Origin: Methanoculleus horonobensis
GTDB taxonomy: Archaea; Halobacteriota; Methanomicrobia; Methanomicrobiales; Methanoculleaceae
NCBI RefSeq assembly: GCF_001602375.1
Contig: NZ_BCNY01000013.1
Location: 1 to 64,000, forward strand
Direction of reading: 5' to 3'
Length of the DNA: 64,000 nt
The translations under genes and the position numbers were made by a program. Below the pieces are notes generated by a model. The model was not told the origin of the DNA. It made no database searches and was given only the letters and a program-made list of their open reading frames with translations. This document shows positions 50,902 through 60,309 of the stretch, piece by piece. Position 1 is the stretch's first letter, and every line of letters starts with the position of its first letter.

Positions 50902-52077
50902 ATGAAGATCCTCCAGGTGACGCAGTTCTTCAAGCCGAGCTGGGAGTCCGGAGGCGTGACACGTGCGGCGTATGAGATCTCAAGGCGTCTCCAGATGGCA
51001 GGCCACGACGTCACGATATATACGACGAATCGGAACAAATACCCGACAGGGCTTCCCACGAACAGACCCCTCAATGTCGATGGGATGAAGGTTTACTATT
51101 TTGAGAATTTACGGAAGTATTTTCCGGGCGCAGCACTGCCCATAGTCCCGTACTACTTACCGTTTGTTGCACACCGCGATCTGCGGAATTATGATATAAT
51201 TCACATCCACGAGCACAGGACACTCCTTGCGGCCATGGTGAGTTATTATGCCAGGGAGTACGGCATTCCATACGTCCTGCAGCCGCACGGTTCGCTTCCT
51301 AAAGACCGGGCCCTGGGCAAGGCAAAGATGAAAAACCTCTTTGATTTCATCTCCGGATCTGCCATTTTAGATGCCGCATCAAGGCTGATCGTCATGAACA
51401 GCATTGAAAAAGAACAGATTAGAATGATGGGTACTCGCGAGGATAAGATCGCCGTTATTCCCAACGGCATCAGTCTTGAGCGGTGCGCTACAACCAGGAG
51501 CAAAGGGGAATTCCGGAAATTCTGCGGAATCGAGAACGGAAGCAGTCTCATCCTGTACCTGGGCAGACTCGCTAGAATCAAGGGGATCGATTTTCTGATA
51601 GAAGCGTTTTCCCGGCTGGTGCAAGAGGAAAAAGACGCCGTTCTGGTCATTGCCGGGCCGGAATGGAATTATAAACGGGAACTCGAGGAGAAAGTACGGA
51701 CTCTCGGAATTCAGGATCGAGTCCGTTTTGTCGGCTACCTGGACGACGTCGGTTTTGCCTATCAGGATGCCGATCTGCTCGTCTATCCAGGAATGTATGA
51801 GATATTCGGGCTTGTCCCATTCGAGGCGATCATGAGCGGAACCCCGGTGATTGTCACAGACAGCAACGGCAGCGGAGAACTCATCAGGAAGGGCAACTGC
51901 GGTCTGGCTGTACAGTATGGAGACTGTGCGGAGTTAGCGGAAAAAATGGCATTTTGCCTTGAAAATCCCGGGGAAGGAAGAAAGATGGTTCGGCGGGGGC
52001 AGGAGTTCGTTCGAGAAAATCTGACATGGAACCGGGTCGTGGACAGACTCGAGCAGGAATACAGGAGGTGCCTATGA
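50902..52077 (+). CDS. GT4 family glycosyltransferase
   Basis: A 391-residue GT-B enzyme. The acceptor half starts MKILQVTQFFKPSWESGGV, whose ESGGV loop matches GT4 enzymes. The donor half has LGRLARIKGIDFLIEAF, AGPEWN and the EIFGLVPFEAIMSG motif with the catalytic Glu residues. No membrane helix is present; it would act on a lipid-linked acceptor at the inner face. It heads a three-gene set (four-base ATGA overlap with the next). Base composition is more AT-rich than the genes to the left, which suggests transfer. Confidence 0.9.
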   Translation: MKILQVTQFFKPSWESGGVTRAAYEISRRLQMAGHDVTIYTTNRNKYPTGLPTNRPLNVDGMKVYYFENLRKYFPGAALPIVPYYLPFVAHRDLRNYDIIHIHEHRTLLAAMVSYYAREYGIPYVLQPHGSLPKDRALGKAKMKNLFDFISGSAILDAASRLIVMNSIEKEQIRMMGTREDKIAVIPNGISLERCATTRSKGEFRKFCGIENGSSLILYLGRLARIKGIDFLIEAFSRLVQEEKDAVLVIAGPEWNYKRELEEKVRTLGIQDRVRFVGYLDDVGFAYQDADLLVYPGMYEIFGLVPFEAIMSGTPVIVTDSNGSGELIRKGNCGLAVQYGDCAELAEKMAFCLENPGEGRKMVRRGQEFVRENLTWNRVVDRLEQEYRRCL

Positions 52078-53276
52078 ACATACTGGCAATCCCGACAACC
52101 GTCGGGTTGTCAAAACCGCAGAGCGGGGGCCAGAACCGGTTCTGCAACCTCGTCAAGTGCCAGGCCGCAAATAACCGTATCGTCGTACTCGAACCGGATC
52201 ACCTTCACGCCGAGAGCGACGATGATGTCGCACGGGTCTACACCTATCGTGATATCGAGGCGCTCCGTAGGAAACTATCCATATTCAGGGATATCAATCC
52301 CGATTTCATCCGTAAGACGGCACGGATCATCAGAGACGAAGAGATCGATCTCGTCCAGATCACCCACCCCAGCGGAGCAATGGTGGCCAGGATGCTCGGT
52401 CTCCTTACGCGCAGGAAGATAACGATAGTCTACGACGCTCACAACGTCGAATCCGAGTTCATTCAACAGACCTTTGCGAACCGCGGCCACCACTCCCCGC
52501 TGGAGCGAAAACTCATACCCGCCTATACGAATCTCCTGGAGCGGGTCTCCTGTAAATACCTCTTCGACCACATCACTGCCGTGAGCGAAAATGATGCGGA
52601 CACGTTCAGGAGGAAGTATCGTATCAAAGACGGGACGATCAGCGTCATTTCTTCGGGATGCAGTATCCGTCCGCAGATATCTGATGAAGCGAGGAATAAG
52701 ATTCGTGAAGAGATGGGGCTCTCTCCCGGGGATATTGCCGTGTTCTTCCACGGCCTCTACGGGCACCCGCCGAACCGGGAAGCGTTCGATCTTATTCAGA
52801 CCTATATCGCCCCCCATTTTGCCGATACAGACCCGAATGTATCCTTTGTCGTCGGTGGGACGCAGGTCCCGGAGTTTGAAGAAGCTAACGTCAGATCGCT
52901 TGGATTCATCGCCGACATCCAGAATATCGCCGGTGCCGATATCGCCATTGTACCTCTGAGAAGCGGAGGGGGAACAAAACTGAAGATCTTCGATTATATG
53001 AGCGCCGGCCTCCCGATCGTGACCACAAAGAAAGGCATCGAAGGGATCGATGCTGAACATTACGAGCATGCAATCATCGTCGACGACATCGACGAAGAGT
53101 TCATAGCGGGGATCAGGTATCTGATCGAAAATAAAGACGAACGGAAGAGAATTGGAGATAATGCTCGAGCACTGGCCGAAGCGAAATATGACTGGCGAAT
53201 AATCGGAGGGAAACTGGAAGACCTGTACCGGACGCTGGTTTCGAAGTCAGGTGCCCGTCATACCGGCTTCGCATAG
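52074..53276 (+). CDS. GT4-like glycosyltransferase, second
   Basis: A 400-residue GT-B protein starting MNILAIPTTVGLSKPQSGGQ. It has VYDAHNVESEF in the first domain and FFHGLYGHPPN plus VPLRSGGGTKLKIFDYMSAG in the second, the pattern of GT4 enzymes whose donor site reads GGTKLKxxExMA (here FDYMSAG replaces the usual E-x7-E pair by Asp). Start codon coupled to the preceding glycosyltransferase. The sugar donor is unknown. Confidence 0.88.
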   Translation: MNILAIPTTVGLSKPQSGGQNRFCNLVKCQAANNRIVVLEPDHLHAESDDDVARVYTYRDIEALRRKLSIFRDINPDFIRKTARIIRDEEIDLVQITHPSGAMVARMLGLLTRRKITIVYDAHNVESEFIQQTFANRGHHSPLERKLIPAYTNLLERVSCKYLFDHITAVSENDADTFRRKYRIKDGTISVISSGCSIRPQISDEARNKIREEMGLSPGDIAVFFHGLYGHPPNREAFDLIQTYIAPHFADTDPNVSFVVGGTQVPEFEEANVRSLGFIADIQNIAGADIAIVPLRSGGGTKLKIFDYMSAGLPIVTTKKGIEGIDAEHYEHAIIVDDIDEEFIAGIRYLIENKDERKRIGDNARALAEAKYDWRIIGGKLEDLYRTLVSKSGARHTGFA

Positions 53277-53284
53277 ATGATGCC

Positions 53285-55540
53285 ATGCAGATCCGAAACC
53301 CCATTACGTTAAACGACTGGAGGATCCGGAGTTATCTCATTGCGATCCTGGTGTTCCAGCTGGGGCTGCTGGTTATTCAACTCCTCGGGAGCACGAACTC
53401 GCATATCCTGGTTCTGCAGGCGATCCTGGGATTTGCCTTTTTCTCATTCATTCCGGGTATAATCGTCCTCAGAATCATGAGGGTACATCATCTGAGCACC
53501 CTTGAGACGCTTCTCTATGCAGTTGGATTGAGTATAGCAATCCTCATGCTCACCGGATTGCTCATGAGTGTGCTTTATCCCCTGGTTGGGCTATCCCGGC
53601 CGCTGTCGCCTACCTCGACCCTGCTGACAGTCAACATCACGACATTGATTCTGCTCTTACTCAGCCTCGCCGGGGATCAAAAGTCCCCCGAACCGGATTA
53701 TATCGATACTGGGGCGTTTCTCTCGAGACCTGCGCTTCTCCTGTATCTGGTGCCGCTACTGACAATTATCGGGACATACTTTGTAAACCAGTATCACAAC
53801 AACGGAATCCTCATGCTGGTGATCGCGGCTATAGCGGTTATCCCTGTACTGATTGGATTTGACCGGGTGATCCCGGAAGCGCTATACCCTCTGGCGATCT
53901 TATCCATCTCCGTCTCGCTATTGCTTCACACATCGCTCGTATCCCCGTATCTCTGGGGCTATGATATCCACTATGAGACGTTCCTTGCAAACCTCGTCAT
54001 GGACAACGCATTCTGGGACTCCACCAGTCCCGGCAACGTGAACGCAATGCTCTCCGTCGTCTTACTGGCTCCGATCTACTCGTATATCACGGGGCTGGAC
54101 CTGACATGGGTGTTCAAATTAGTCTATCCGCTTATTTTCGCCCTTGTGCCCCTGGGACTGTATCATGTTTTCCGCAGGCAGGTGGAGGCAAAGAGCGCTT
54201 TTCTCGCATGCTTCTTCTTCGTCTCGTTCATCATATTTTACGCAGAGATGGCCTCTCTGGCGCGCCAGGAGATTGCAGAACTCTTTCTCGTCCTGCTCAT
54301 CATGCTCATGGTCGCGAGGAATATGCCAAAAACAATGAATTTTGTGTTGTTTGCCATATTCGGTGCCTCTCTGGTTGTCTCGCATTACGGAACATCGTAT
54401 ATCTACCTGCTCGCCCTCGTCGCGGTCTGGCTATCTATGACGCTCTCTTCATTTGCCGCAACCCATGGATATGATATTCTCAAACATTTGCGAAAAGCGG
54501 CAGGGGAGAGATCGTCAGGCGAAGACTCCGTGAACAGAGACAGCGGCAGGACGATAACACTCGCCCACGTCCTCTTCTTCACCGGATTCACGCTCGGGTG
54601 GTATATACTCGTTGCAGGAGGGACGTCCTTCGACACAATCGTATCGATCATCGATCATATCGGCAATACGATCTTTGTGGACCTGCTGAATCCCGAGGCA
54701 ACCGAAGGACTGGACCTTCTCATCAGTACTCCTCAATCGTTCCTGCATACTTTCGCCAAGGGTCTCCACCTCATAACTCTGGCACTCATCGTCGTTGGGT
54801 TCATCGCCATATGTTTCTGGCACGCCGGTACCAACGTTTCACGAGAATACGTTGCGTTTTCTTTTATTGCGCTCCTTTTTGGAGTTGCGGGTGTCCTTGT
54901 ACCGAATTTTTCCAGCACACTCAACACCTCAAGACTGTACCAGATTATGCTCATCTTCCTTTCCCCGCTCTGTGTTATCGGCGGCATCAGCATACTTACA
55001 GCACCAGCATATATCAGTAAACTCCAGAACGGATGGCTTGCGGGACGGACGCCGCTGGTACTGATCTCGGTTTTCTTCTCACTGCTGTTCCTCTTCAGTA
55101 CGGGATGGATCTATGAGTATGCCAGCGATCAGCCGTCATCCATCGCGCTGAGCCAGGATTCAATCAAGAGTTACGGAGGCGGTACACCGAAAAATGTCTT
55201 CTATGGAACGTTCATACCGGAGCACGACGTTTTTGGGGCCCGCTGGCTGGGTGAATACATGAAGGACGGTTCGATCGTCTATGCCGATAGAACACGGAAA
55301 GATAATGTATTGACTTCCTACGGCAACCTCGCGAGGACCCCTCCGTTCTTGCCCAAAACGGATTTCAAGCCGGTTTTTGGCGCATATGTGTATCTGGGGA
55401 CATATAATGTCGTCGAGCGCTCCGCGAGCGGTCCGGAGGAGTATTCTGATTACTGGAGCATCGAAGATGTATATCCTGCGATCTGCCGTAACAACAAGGT
55501 GTATTCAAACCATCAGAGCGAGATCTATCAAAACGCGTGA
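53285..55540 (+). CDS. Large polytopic membrane protein, DUF2206-like
   Basis: A 751-residue protein with about fourteen hydrophobic helices in the first 600 residues and an extracytoplasmic C-terminal domain of about 150. The start with NPITLNDWRIRSYL and the many-helix layout fit the archaeal DUF2206 family, found in polysaccharide loci and resembling GT-C membrane glycosyltransferases. An acidic pair early in the first big loop (WGYDIHYE) could be catalytic in a GT-C enzyme. It may transfer sugar from a lipid carrier at the outer face. It follows eight bases after the second GT4. Confidence 0.72.
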   Translation: MQIRNPITLNDWRIRSYLIAILVFQLGLLVIQLLGSTNSHILVLQAILGFAFFSFIPGIIVLRIMRVHHLSTLETLLYAVGLSIAILMLTGLLMSVLYPLVGLSRPLSPTSTLLTVNITTLILLLLSLAGDQKSPEPDYIDTGAFLSRPALLLYLVPLLTIIGTYFVNQYHNNGILMLVIAAIAVIPVLIGFDRVIPEALYPLAILSISVSLLLHTSLVSPYLWGYDIHYETFLANLVMDNAFWDSTSPGNVNAMLSVVLLAPIYSYITGLDLTWVFKLVYPLIFALVPLGLYHVFRRQVEAKSAFLACFFFVSFIIFYAEMASLARQEIAELFLVLLIMLMVARNMPKTMNFVLFAIFGASLVVSHYGTSYIYLLALVAVWLSMTLSSFAATHGYDILKHLRKAAGERSSGEDSVNRDSGRTITLAHVLFFTGFTLGWYILVAGGTSFDTIVSIIDHIGNTIFVDLLNPEATEGLDLLISTPQSFLHTFAKGLHLITLALIVVGFIAICFWHAGTNVSREYVAFSFIALLFGVAGVLVPNFSSTLNTSRLYQIMLIFLSPLCVIGGISILTAPAYISKLQNGWLAGRTPLVLISVFFSLLFLFSTGWIYEYASDQPSSIALSQDSIKSYGGGTPKNVFYGTFIPEHDVFGARWLGEYMKDGSIVYADRTRKDNVLTSYGNLARTPPFLPKTDFKPVFGAYVYLGTYNVVERSASGPEEYSDYWSIEDVYPAICRNNKVYSNHQSEIYQNA

Positions 55541-55611
55541 TGCTTTCTCCATGCTGCTTTTCGGGATCGGCGCTCACTCCTGACGCCCGAAAACATGCGT
55601 GGGAGAGTGAA

Positions 55612-56847
55612 TCACAGAACGTACCGTCTGGCCATGGACAGCACGACAACAATGCCGATCGACGCGTATGTCACGATCCATGCATACCCCACACCGAGGA
55701 TCCCGAACTGCAGCATCAAGGCATAGCTGGATCCCAGAAGCAGGATGAAGACGATGGCGCTGATAGCGATCAGGCTTTTCAGCCCGTACTGGACTTTCTT
55801 GATTGCAATAAATACCTCCGAAAACGAGACGAAAAAACTTGAAATCGCCAGAACCTTGACTAATTCGAGCCCTGCTACATAATCCGGACCGATCAAACCG
55901 AGGATATACTCTCCGAATACGAAGAGGCCCACAACCGCCGGAATGAGCAGCGCAAAAATCCCGGCGAGCGATTTCAGCACGTTTTTCTTCAGTGCTCCGC
56001 CGTGACTCCCCTCGACAAAGAGCGATGTCGTAAAAGACGTGGGGATGAGGAACAAGAACATGACAACTGCATACGCAATGAAGTACTGAGCGGCTTGTTC
56101 TGCACCGAGAATGTTCAACACGAGAATCGGGAGGAGCGTGCCCGGAGCCGCAATGAGTAATCCGGAAACGTAGTTCCCTGCAGAGAAGCGAAACGAATCG
56201 ACCAAAAATTCCTGATCAAGGCCGGATAGACGAATTCCTGACCTGTAAAGCAGGAAGACCGAAACTATGAGAGCAATGACGAATGAGAGACCCAGCGAAC
56301 AGAAGATTCCAAGTGCTCCGAGGAAGATCAGAGGAATGAGAATAAGGAGCCTTGAACCAAAAAGGAGGCTCTGAAGGAAGTAAAATTCGGATTTTCGCAG
56401 TGCAATGAACGCTGCGCCGATGAAGGCCGTTACGGAGTTGGCTATAAGAAAGGCGATGTAGAGGAGTGCATAGTCCTTGACCTGGTGCAACCCTGGCGAC
56501 CAGATATCCACCGTAACTATGAACAGAACTCCCAGGACAAACCCGAATAGCGTCGTGACGATTATTGCCGTCCCGAGGACTTTGGATTTATCCCGTGTCG
56601 GAAAAAACCGTATGATCGATTGATCGAATCCGAGCTTCGATAAGAGGATCAGCATCCCCATGGATGAGATAAGGGCCGTCGCAACTCCTACGTCTTCTTG
56701 CGGGTAGAACCGTGCTGCAAGCATCCAGAAGATGAAACCAAAGCCTGCACTTGAGACTGATGTGATGATAATGAAAAACGTATTCCTGTACAGCGGGTCT
56801 ACAAGATAGGCTTTCAGCTCAATGGGGCTTTTCGGGAACGCGTGCAT
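55612..56847 (-). CDS. Polysaccharide flippase (MATE/Wzx-like)
   Basis: A 411-residue membrane protein with about twelve helices. It starts in DPLYRNTFFIIITSVSSAGFGFIFW and has the charged helix 2-3 loop FYPQEDVGVATALIS found in Wzx/RfbX-type flippases that move lipid-linked glycans across the membrane. Starts at 56847 (MHAFPKSP) and 56871 are possible. It is convergent with the DUF2206-like gene but functionally fits the same glycan pathway. It is AT-rich like its neighbours. Confidence 0.87.
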   Translation of the reverse strand: MHAFPKSPIELKAYLVDPLYRNTFFIIITSVSSAGFGFIFWMLAARFYPQEDVGVATALISSMGMLILLSKLGFDQSIIRFFPTRDKSKVLGTAIIVTTLFGFVLGVLFIVTVDIWSPGLHQVKDYALLYIAFLIANSVTAFIGAAFIALRKSEFYFLQSLLFGSRLLILIPLIFLGALGIFCSLGLSFVIALIVSVFLLYRSGIRLSGLDQEFLVDSFRFSAGNYVSGLLIAAPGTLLPILVLNILGAEQAAQYFIAYAVVMFLFLIPTSFTTSLFVEGSHGGALKKNVLKSLAGIFALLIPAVVGLFVFGEYILGLIGPDYVAGLELVKVLAISSFFVSFSEVFIAIKKVQYGLKSLIAISAIVFILLLGSSYALMLQFGILGVGYAWIVTYASIGIVVVLSMARRYVL

Positions 56848-57181
56848 TACCCCCCAATGGATGTATCGCATATATCAAATTATCCGTCCTGACGGCTCTC
56901 CTGCATCGGTATCGCCGTGTCAAGGGGTCTATTCTGGCAAAAGAAGGATCCAGAATGGTTGGCGTGCCCACGCATCCTTCTGTTCTGCGATAGGCGCGAA
57001 GTGCGGTTTCGCCGTAGCCCAAAAGAGAATAGGCCGTTACTGGCGACGGATCCGGGCATCCCCGGCTCAGGTGGAAAAACCCGTCCATAGTATGATCACG
57101 TACTGTACAGGTGTTACGGGGCGGCACCTGTGGCAAAACCCGGAGGAGAGGAGGGATCAACCACCCCTCCAGGTAGACGCT
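56848..57181. other. Intergenic region before the dockerin protein gene
   Basis: Between the flippase start and the end of the convergent-side surface gene. AT-rich ATATATCAAATTATC near 56871-56885 probably holds the flippase promoter on the minus strand. I see no gene or repeat in 56890-57181. Confidence 0.5.
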
Positions 57182-59746
57182 TTAGAGAGAAGAGGTTCTG
57201 CCGAAGAAGAAGTCGGCGAGCAGGGCAACATCCTTCCAGTCCACAGTGCTGTCTCCATTAATGTCGGCAGCGGGGTCGGACGGCGTTGTTTTCTGCGCCA
57301 TCTCGGCGGCAATCGTCACGTCGGCCCAGTCGACGCTGCCGTCTCCGTTAAGGTCGCCCCTGACGGGAACCGGCAGACTTCCAACGACGATCTCTTTGCT
57401 CATGATGTTGTTTGCCTCATTCGACTCAGCGATCCGGTTGACGTCGTCGACGTGCGCCTTCACGGTGTGCGTGCCTTCCGCGGCCTTCCAGGTTGCACCG
57501 GCCGAGCCGCCGTTCGCGGTCACGGTGACCGATGCACCGGGGGCGAGGGCCGTGGCGTGAGTGTCGGACCAGACGCCGGGGCCGGCGGCACCGTCATCGA
57601 ACGTGAAGAGGACGCCGTGCTTTGTGCCCGCAGGTGTGGGAGCGGTACCCTGGTTCTTGATCGTGGCCTTCACCGTCACCGCATCACCGGTGGCGGGGTT
57701 CGCCGGCGTCCAGGAGATGCCGGTCACCACGAGATCGGGCTTCCCGGCGGGTGTCGGTGTCGGGGTGGGGGTCGGGGTAGGCCCCGCCGCCGCCTTCGAC
57801 ACCTTGATCTGCTCGCTTCTGACGTTGTTTGCCTCGTTCGACTCAGCAATCCGGTTGACGTCGTCGACGTGCGCCTTCACGGTGTGCGTGCCTTCGACGG
57901 CCTTCCAGGTTGCACCGGCCGATCCGCCGTTCGCGGTCAGGGTGACCCATTCACCCGGAGCAATCGATGCCGTGTGGGCGTCGGCCCAGATGCCGGAGCC
58001 TGCCGCACCGTCATCGAACGTGAAGAGGACGCCGTGCTTTGTGCCCGCAGGCGTCGGGGCGTCGCCCTGGTTCTTGATCGTGGCCTTCACCGTCACCGCA
58101 CTTCCGGGAGCCGGGTTTGCCGGCGTCCAGGCGATGTCGGTCACCACGAGATCGGGTTTCCCGGAGGGAACCGGGGTGGTGGGGACCGGTGTCGGGAGCG
58201 GAGTGCTGCCGGGCCTGACGACTGTACAGTCGGTGATCCTGACTGCTCCCGAGTTGACGCTGCTCGTCGTGATTCCCGACGAACCCACCGGAAGTGTATT
58301 CGAAACCGTCTTGATGCCTTCAACGACGACGTTGTTGGTTCCTCCTCCCGCTACGGTGAACGGCGTCGCCACATCGGATACAATGCTCCCGGTGAATTTC
58401 GAGTTGGAAGCACTGTTCACCGTGACAAGTTTGGACGCGCTGTTCCCTGAGGCATGGATGTCGAGGTTTGAAGAGACGAAACCCACTCCCAGTGCCGGGT
58501 CTCCTATCAGAGCGCCGACACCGTCGATGCCTCCCGGGTTGGTCATCGTGAAGTTCTTGACCTGGACGTAGTCAACAAGCGTTGCGTAGAGACCGCGACC
58601 GTGGGAGTTGATGCTCGCGCAGTTCTCCATGACTATCGAGGGGTTGGCATTCGTCAACTGCGACTGCACGATGAAGTACGATGTCGGCTTCACCGCCGAG
58701 TAGTCGGTCTTCCCCCGGCCCGTCTCGAGGTCGGTGCAGTCGTAGAGGTAGACGCCGTCGGGGTAACTGAAGAAGAACCCGTAGGCGCTGTTCCCTTCCG
58801 CGGTGCAGTTGTTGAACGTGTACGAGCCCTTCGGCGCGTAGTAGCCGGAACCGAAGTAGTCCTCGCCGCCCAGGCTGTAGGTCTTCGGGAACGGCTTCTG
58901 GCCGTTGTTTCTGCTGATACAGTCGGTGAAGACGATGTCTTTCTTGGTTGGAGCGTACTCGAAGTGGAACCCGGACTCAAGCGTGCCTTCGGCGACGCAC
59001 CGGGTCACCCGCAGGGTCTCGATGTCGTTGAGTTCCGCAAAGTCGAACCCGGTAACCCAGGGGTTGTAGGCGCTGTATCGACCGCAGTCGATTGCCCTGC
59101 AGTCGGTATACCGTATGTTCTTGTGCACCTTGTAGTCGGTGCCCCATGAACTGTGGAGAAACCCGTAGGTTCCGGGGCTGTCTGCAACCACCCGGGTGAA
59201 CTCGATGTCATCGATGTTCTTGTTGCCGATGCCGACGGAGCGCACATAGAAGAGCCCCTGGATGGTCCGGTCGGCAGTGCCGGTGACGTCCCGGACAGCG
59301 TTGTGCCCTGCCCGGATGTACACCACGCCGAAGTCGCGCGATGCGCTGTAGCCGGTGCCTTTGACGTGGAAGTTCTCCAGCGTCACGTACTCGGTATCGA
59401 CCCGGAGGATCCCGTCGTTCGTGAACCGAATAAAGGTCTTATCGTCGCCCTGGCCGGAGAGGGTCGTATGCGCCCTGGGCAGAATGTTTCCGGCACAGTT
59501 GAACGTCCCTTCCGTCAGCCGGACGGTTCCGCCACTGGCGGGGAGGGTGTTGATGGCGTTCTGGATCTCCGCCTGATCGTTTGATCCGTCGCAGACATAG
59601 TCGGCCTGAGCCTTCGCTGTGCTGGTGCTGTCACTTGCGGCCACGGTTATCGTGGCCGTGCCGGGCTCAAGTGCTCCGACAAACGGCACCATGCCGAATA
59701 CCAGGAATACTGCAATAATTAGCCTCGTTGTTCTTTTGACTATCAC
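57182..59746 (-). CDS. Secreted beta-helix protein with two CARDB domains and a dockerin
   Basis: An 854-residue exported protein. A signal peptide (1-26) is followed by a pectate-lyase-like right-handed beta-helix (about 30-510). Then come a Pro/Thr linker, a CARDB domain (about 530-640), a PTPTPTP linker, a second near-copy CARDB (about 660-775), and a C-terminal type I dockerin with two calcium loops, DLNGDGSVDWADV and DINGDSTVDWKDV. Dockerins bind cohesins; none is encoded here. The helix may bind or cut polysaccharide, but no catalytic triad is clear. It is a paralogue of the gene at 60310. Confidence 0.88.
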   Translation of the reverse strand: MIVKRTTRLIIAVFLVFGMVPFVGALEPGTATITVAASDSTSTAKAQADYVCDGSNDQAEIQNAINTLPASGGTVRLTEGTFNCAGNILPRAHTTLSGQGDDKTFIRFTNDGILRVDTEYVTLENFHVKGTGYSASRDFGVVYIRAGHNAVRDVTGTADRTIQGLFYVRSVGIGNKNIDDIEFTRVVADSPGTYGFLHSSWGTDYKVHKNIRYTDCRAIDCGRYSAYNPWVTGFDFAELNDIETLRVTRCVAEGTLESGFHFEYAPTKKDIVFTDCISRNNGQKPFPKTYSLGGEDYFGSGYYAPKGSYTFNNCTAEGNSAYGFFFSYPDGVYLYDCTDLETGRGKTDYSAVKPTSYFIVQSQLTNANPSIVMENCASINSHGRGLYATLVDYVQVKNFTMTNPGGIDGVGALIGDPALGVGFVSSNLDIHASGNSASKLVTVNSASNSKFTGSIVSDVATPFTVAGGGTNNVVVEGIKTVSNTLPVGSSGITTSSVNSGAVRITDCTVVRPGSTPLPTPVPTTPVPSGKPDLVVTDIAWTPANPAPGSAVTVKATIKNQGDAPTPAGTKHGVLFTFDDGAAGSGIWADAHTASIAPGEWVTLTANGGSAGATWKAVEGTHTVKAHVDDVNRIAESNEANNVRSEQIKVSKAAAGPTPTPTPTPTPAGKPDLVVTGISWTPANPATGDAVTVKATIKNQGTAPTPAGTKHGVLFTFDDGAAGPGVWSDTHATALAPGASVTVTANGGSAGATWKAAEGTHTVKAHVDDVNRIAESNEANNIMSKEIVVGSLPVPVRGDLNGDGSVDWADVTIAAEMAQKTTPSDPAADINGDSTVDWKDVALLADFFFGRTSSL

Positions 59747-60309
59747 TAAGTCACCTCGTTCAGGCGATACCCAGTATCAGAAAATTGAGATATATAATAA
59801 TATTTAAATTAATTAGAGATATATAATTCGAGATATTTTTAATCGGATTGATTATGAATGTCCTAAATCTAAAATACAATTAAATTACGTTTTTAATATA
59901 TAAATAACATATTTATCCTGCTATTTAAACTATGAACATAGACAACGCGAACTCGCACGCGACCGTATGGCTGTTCGGAAGAACTGCCGGCGTGCAAAAT
60001 AAAGCCAATGTGTAGGCCGATATCCATTTCATGCGTTCGAATAGGAGTGAAGATCCCGGGGCGATCACGTGCCCGCAACCGTCGTCACCGGACACCGTGC
60101 CCGCAGGTGTCGATCGGTTCTATCCCCGGCCGGTGAAAAGGCCGTCGGCCAGAAGAGGCGAAATAAATCCTGAAAGCGGATCCCGGACGACAGGAGCGAT
60201 CAGGACGCATCGAACCCGGAGACCTATTATGCCGGAGAGGAGGAGTGCGGATGCGGCTCAAACAGATGCTCTGGCGACTCAACGGGCGATTCTGTCTGCC
60301 GAATAAGTG
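59747..60309. other. AT-rich promoter region and spacer between the beta-helix genes
   Basis: From about 59790 to 59935 the DNA is extremely AT-rich, with repeated GATATATAAT-like motifs (GAGATATATAATAATATTT and GAGATATATAATTCGAGATA). It probably contains the minus-strand promoter of the dockerin gene and perhaps binding sites for a regulator. 60010-60309 returns to high GC without a convincing gene. Confidence 0.5.

Noticed and set aside
50456-50905. 149-codon plus-strand frame before the first GT4
   Set aside because: No ribosome site, no recognisable domain, and a composition (high Arg, Cys, scattered) typical of chance frames. A very small gene cannot be excluded.
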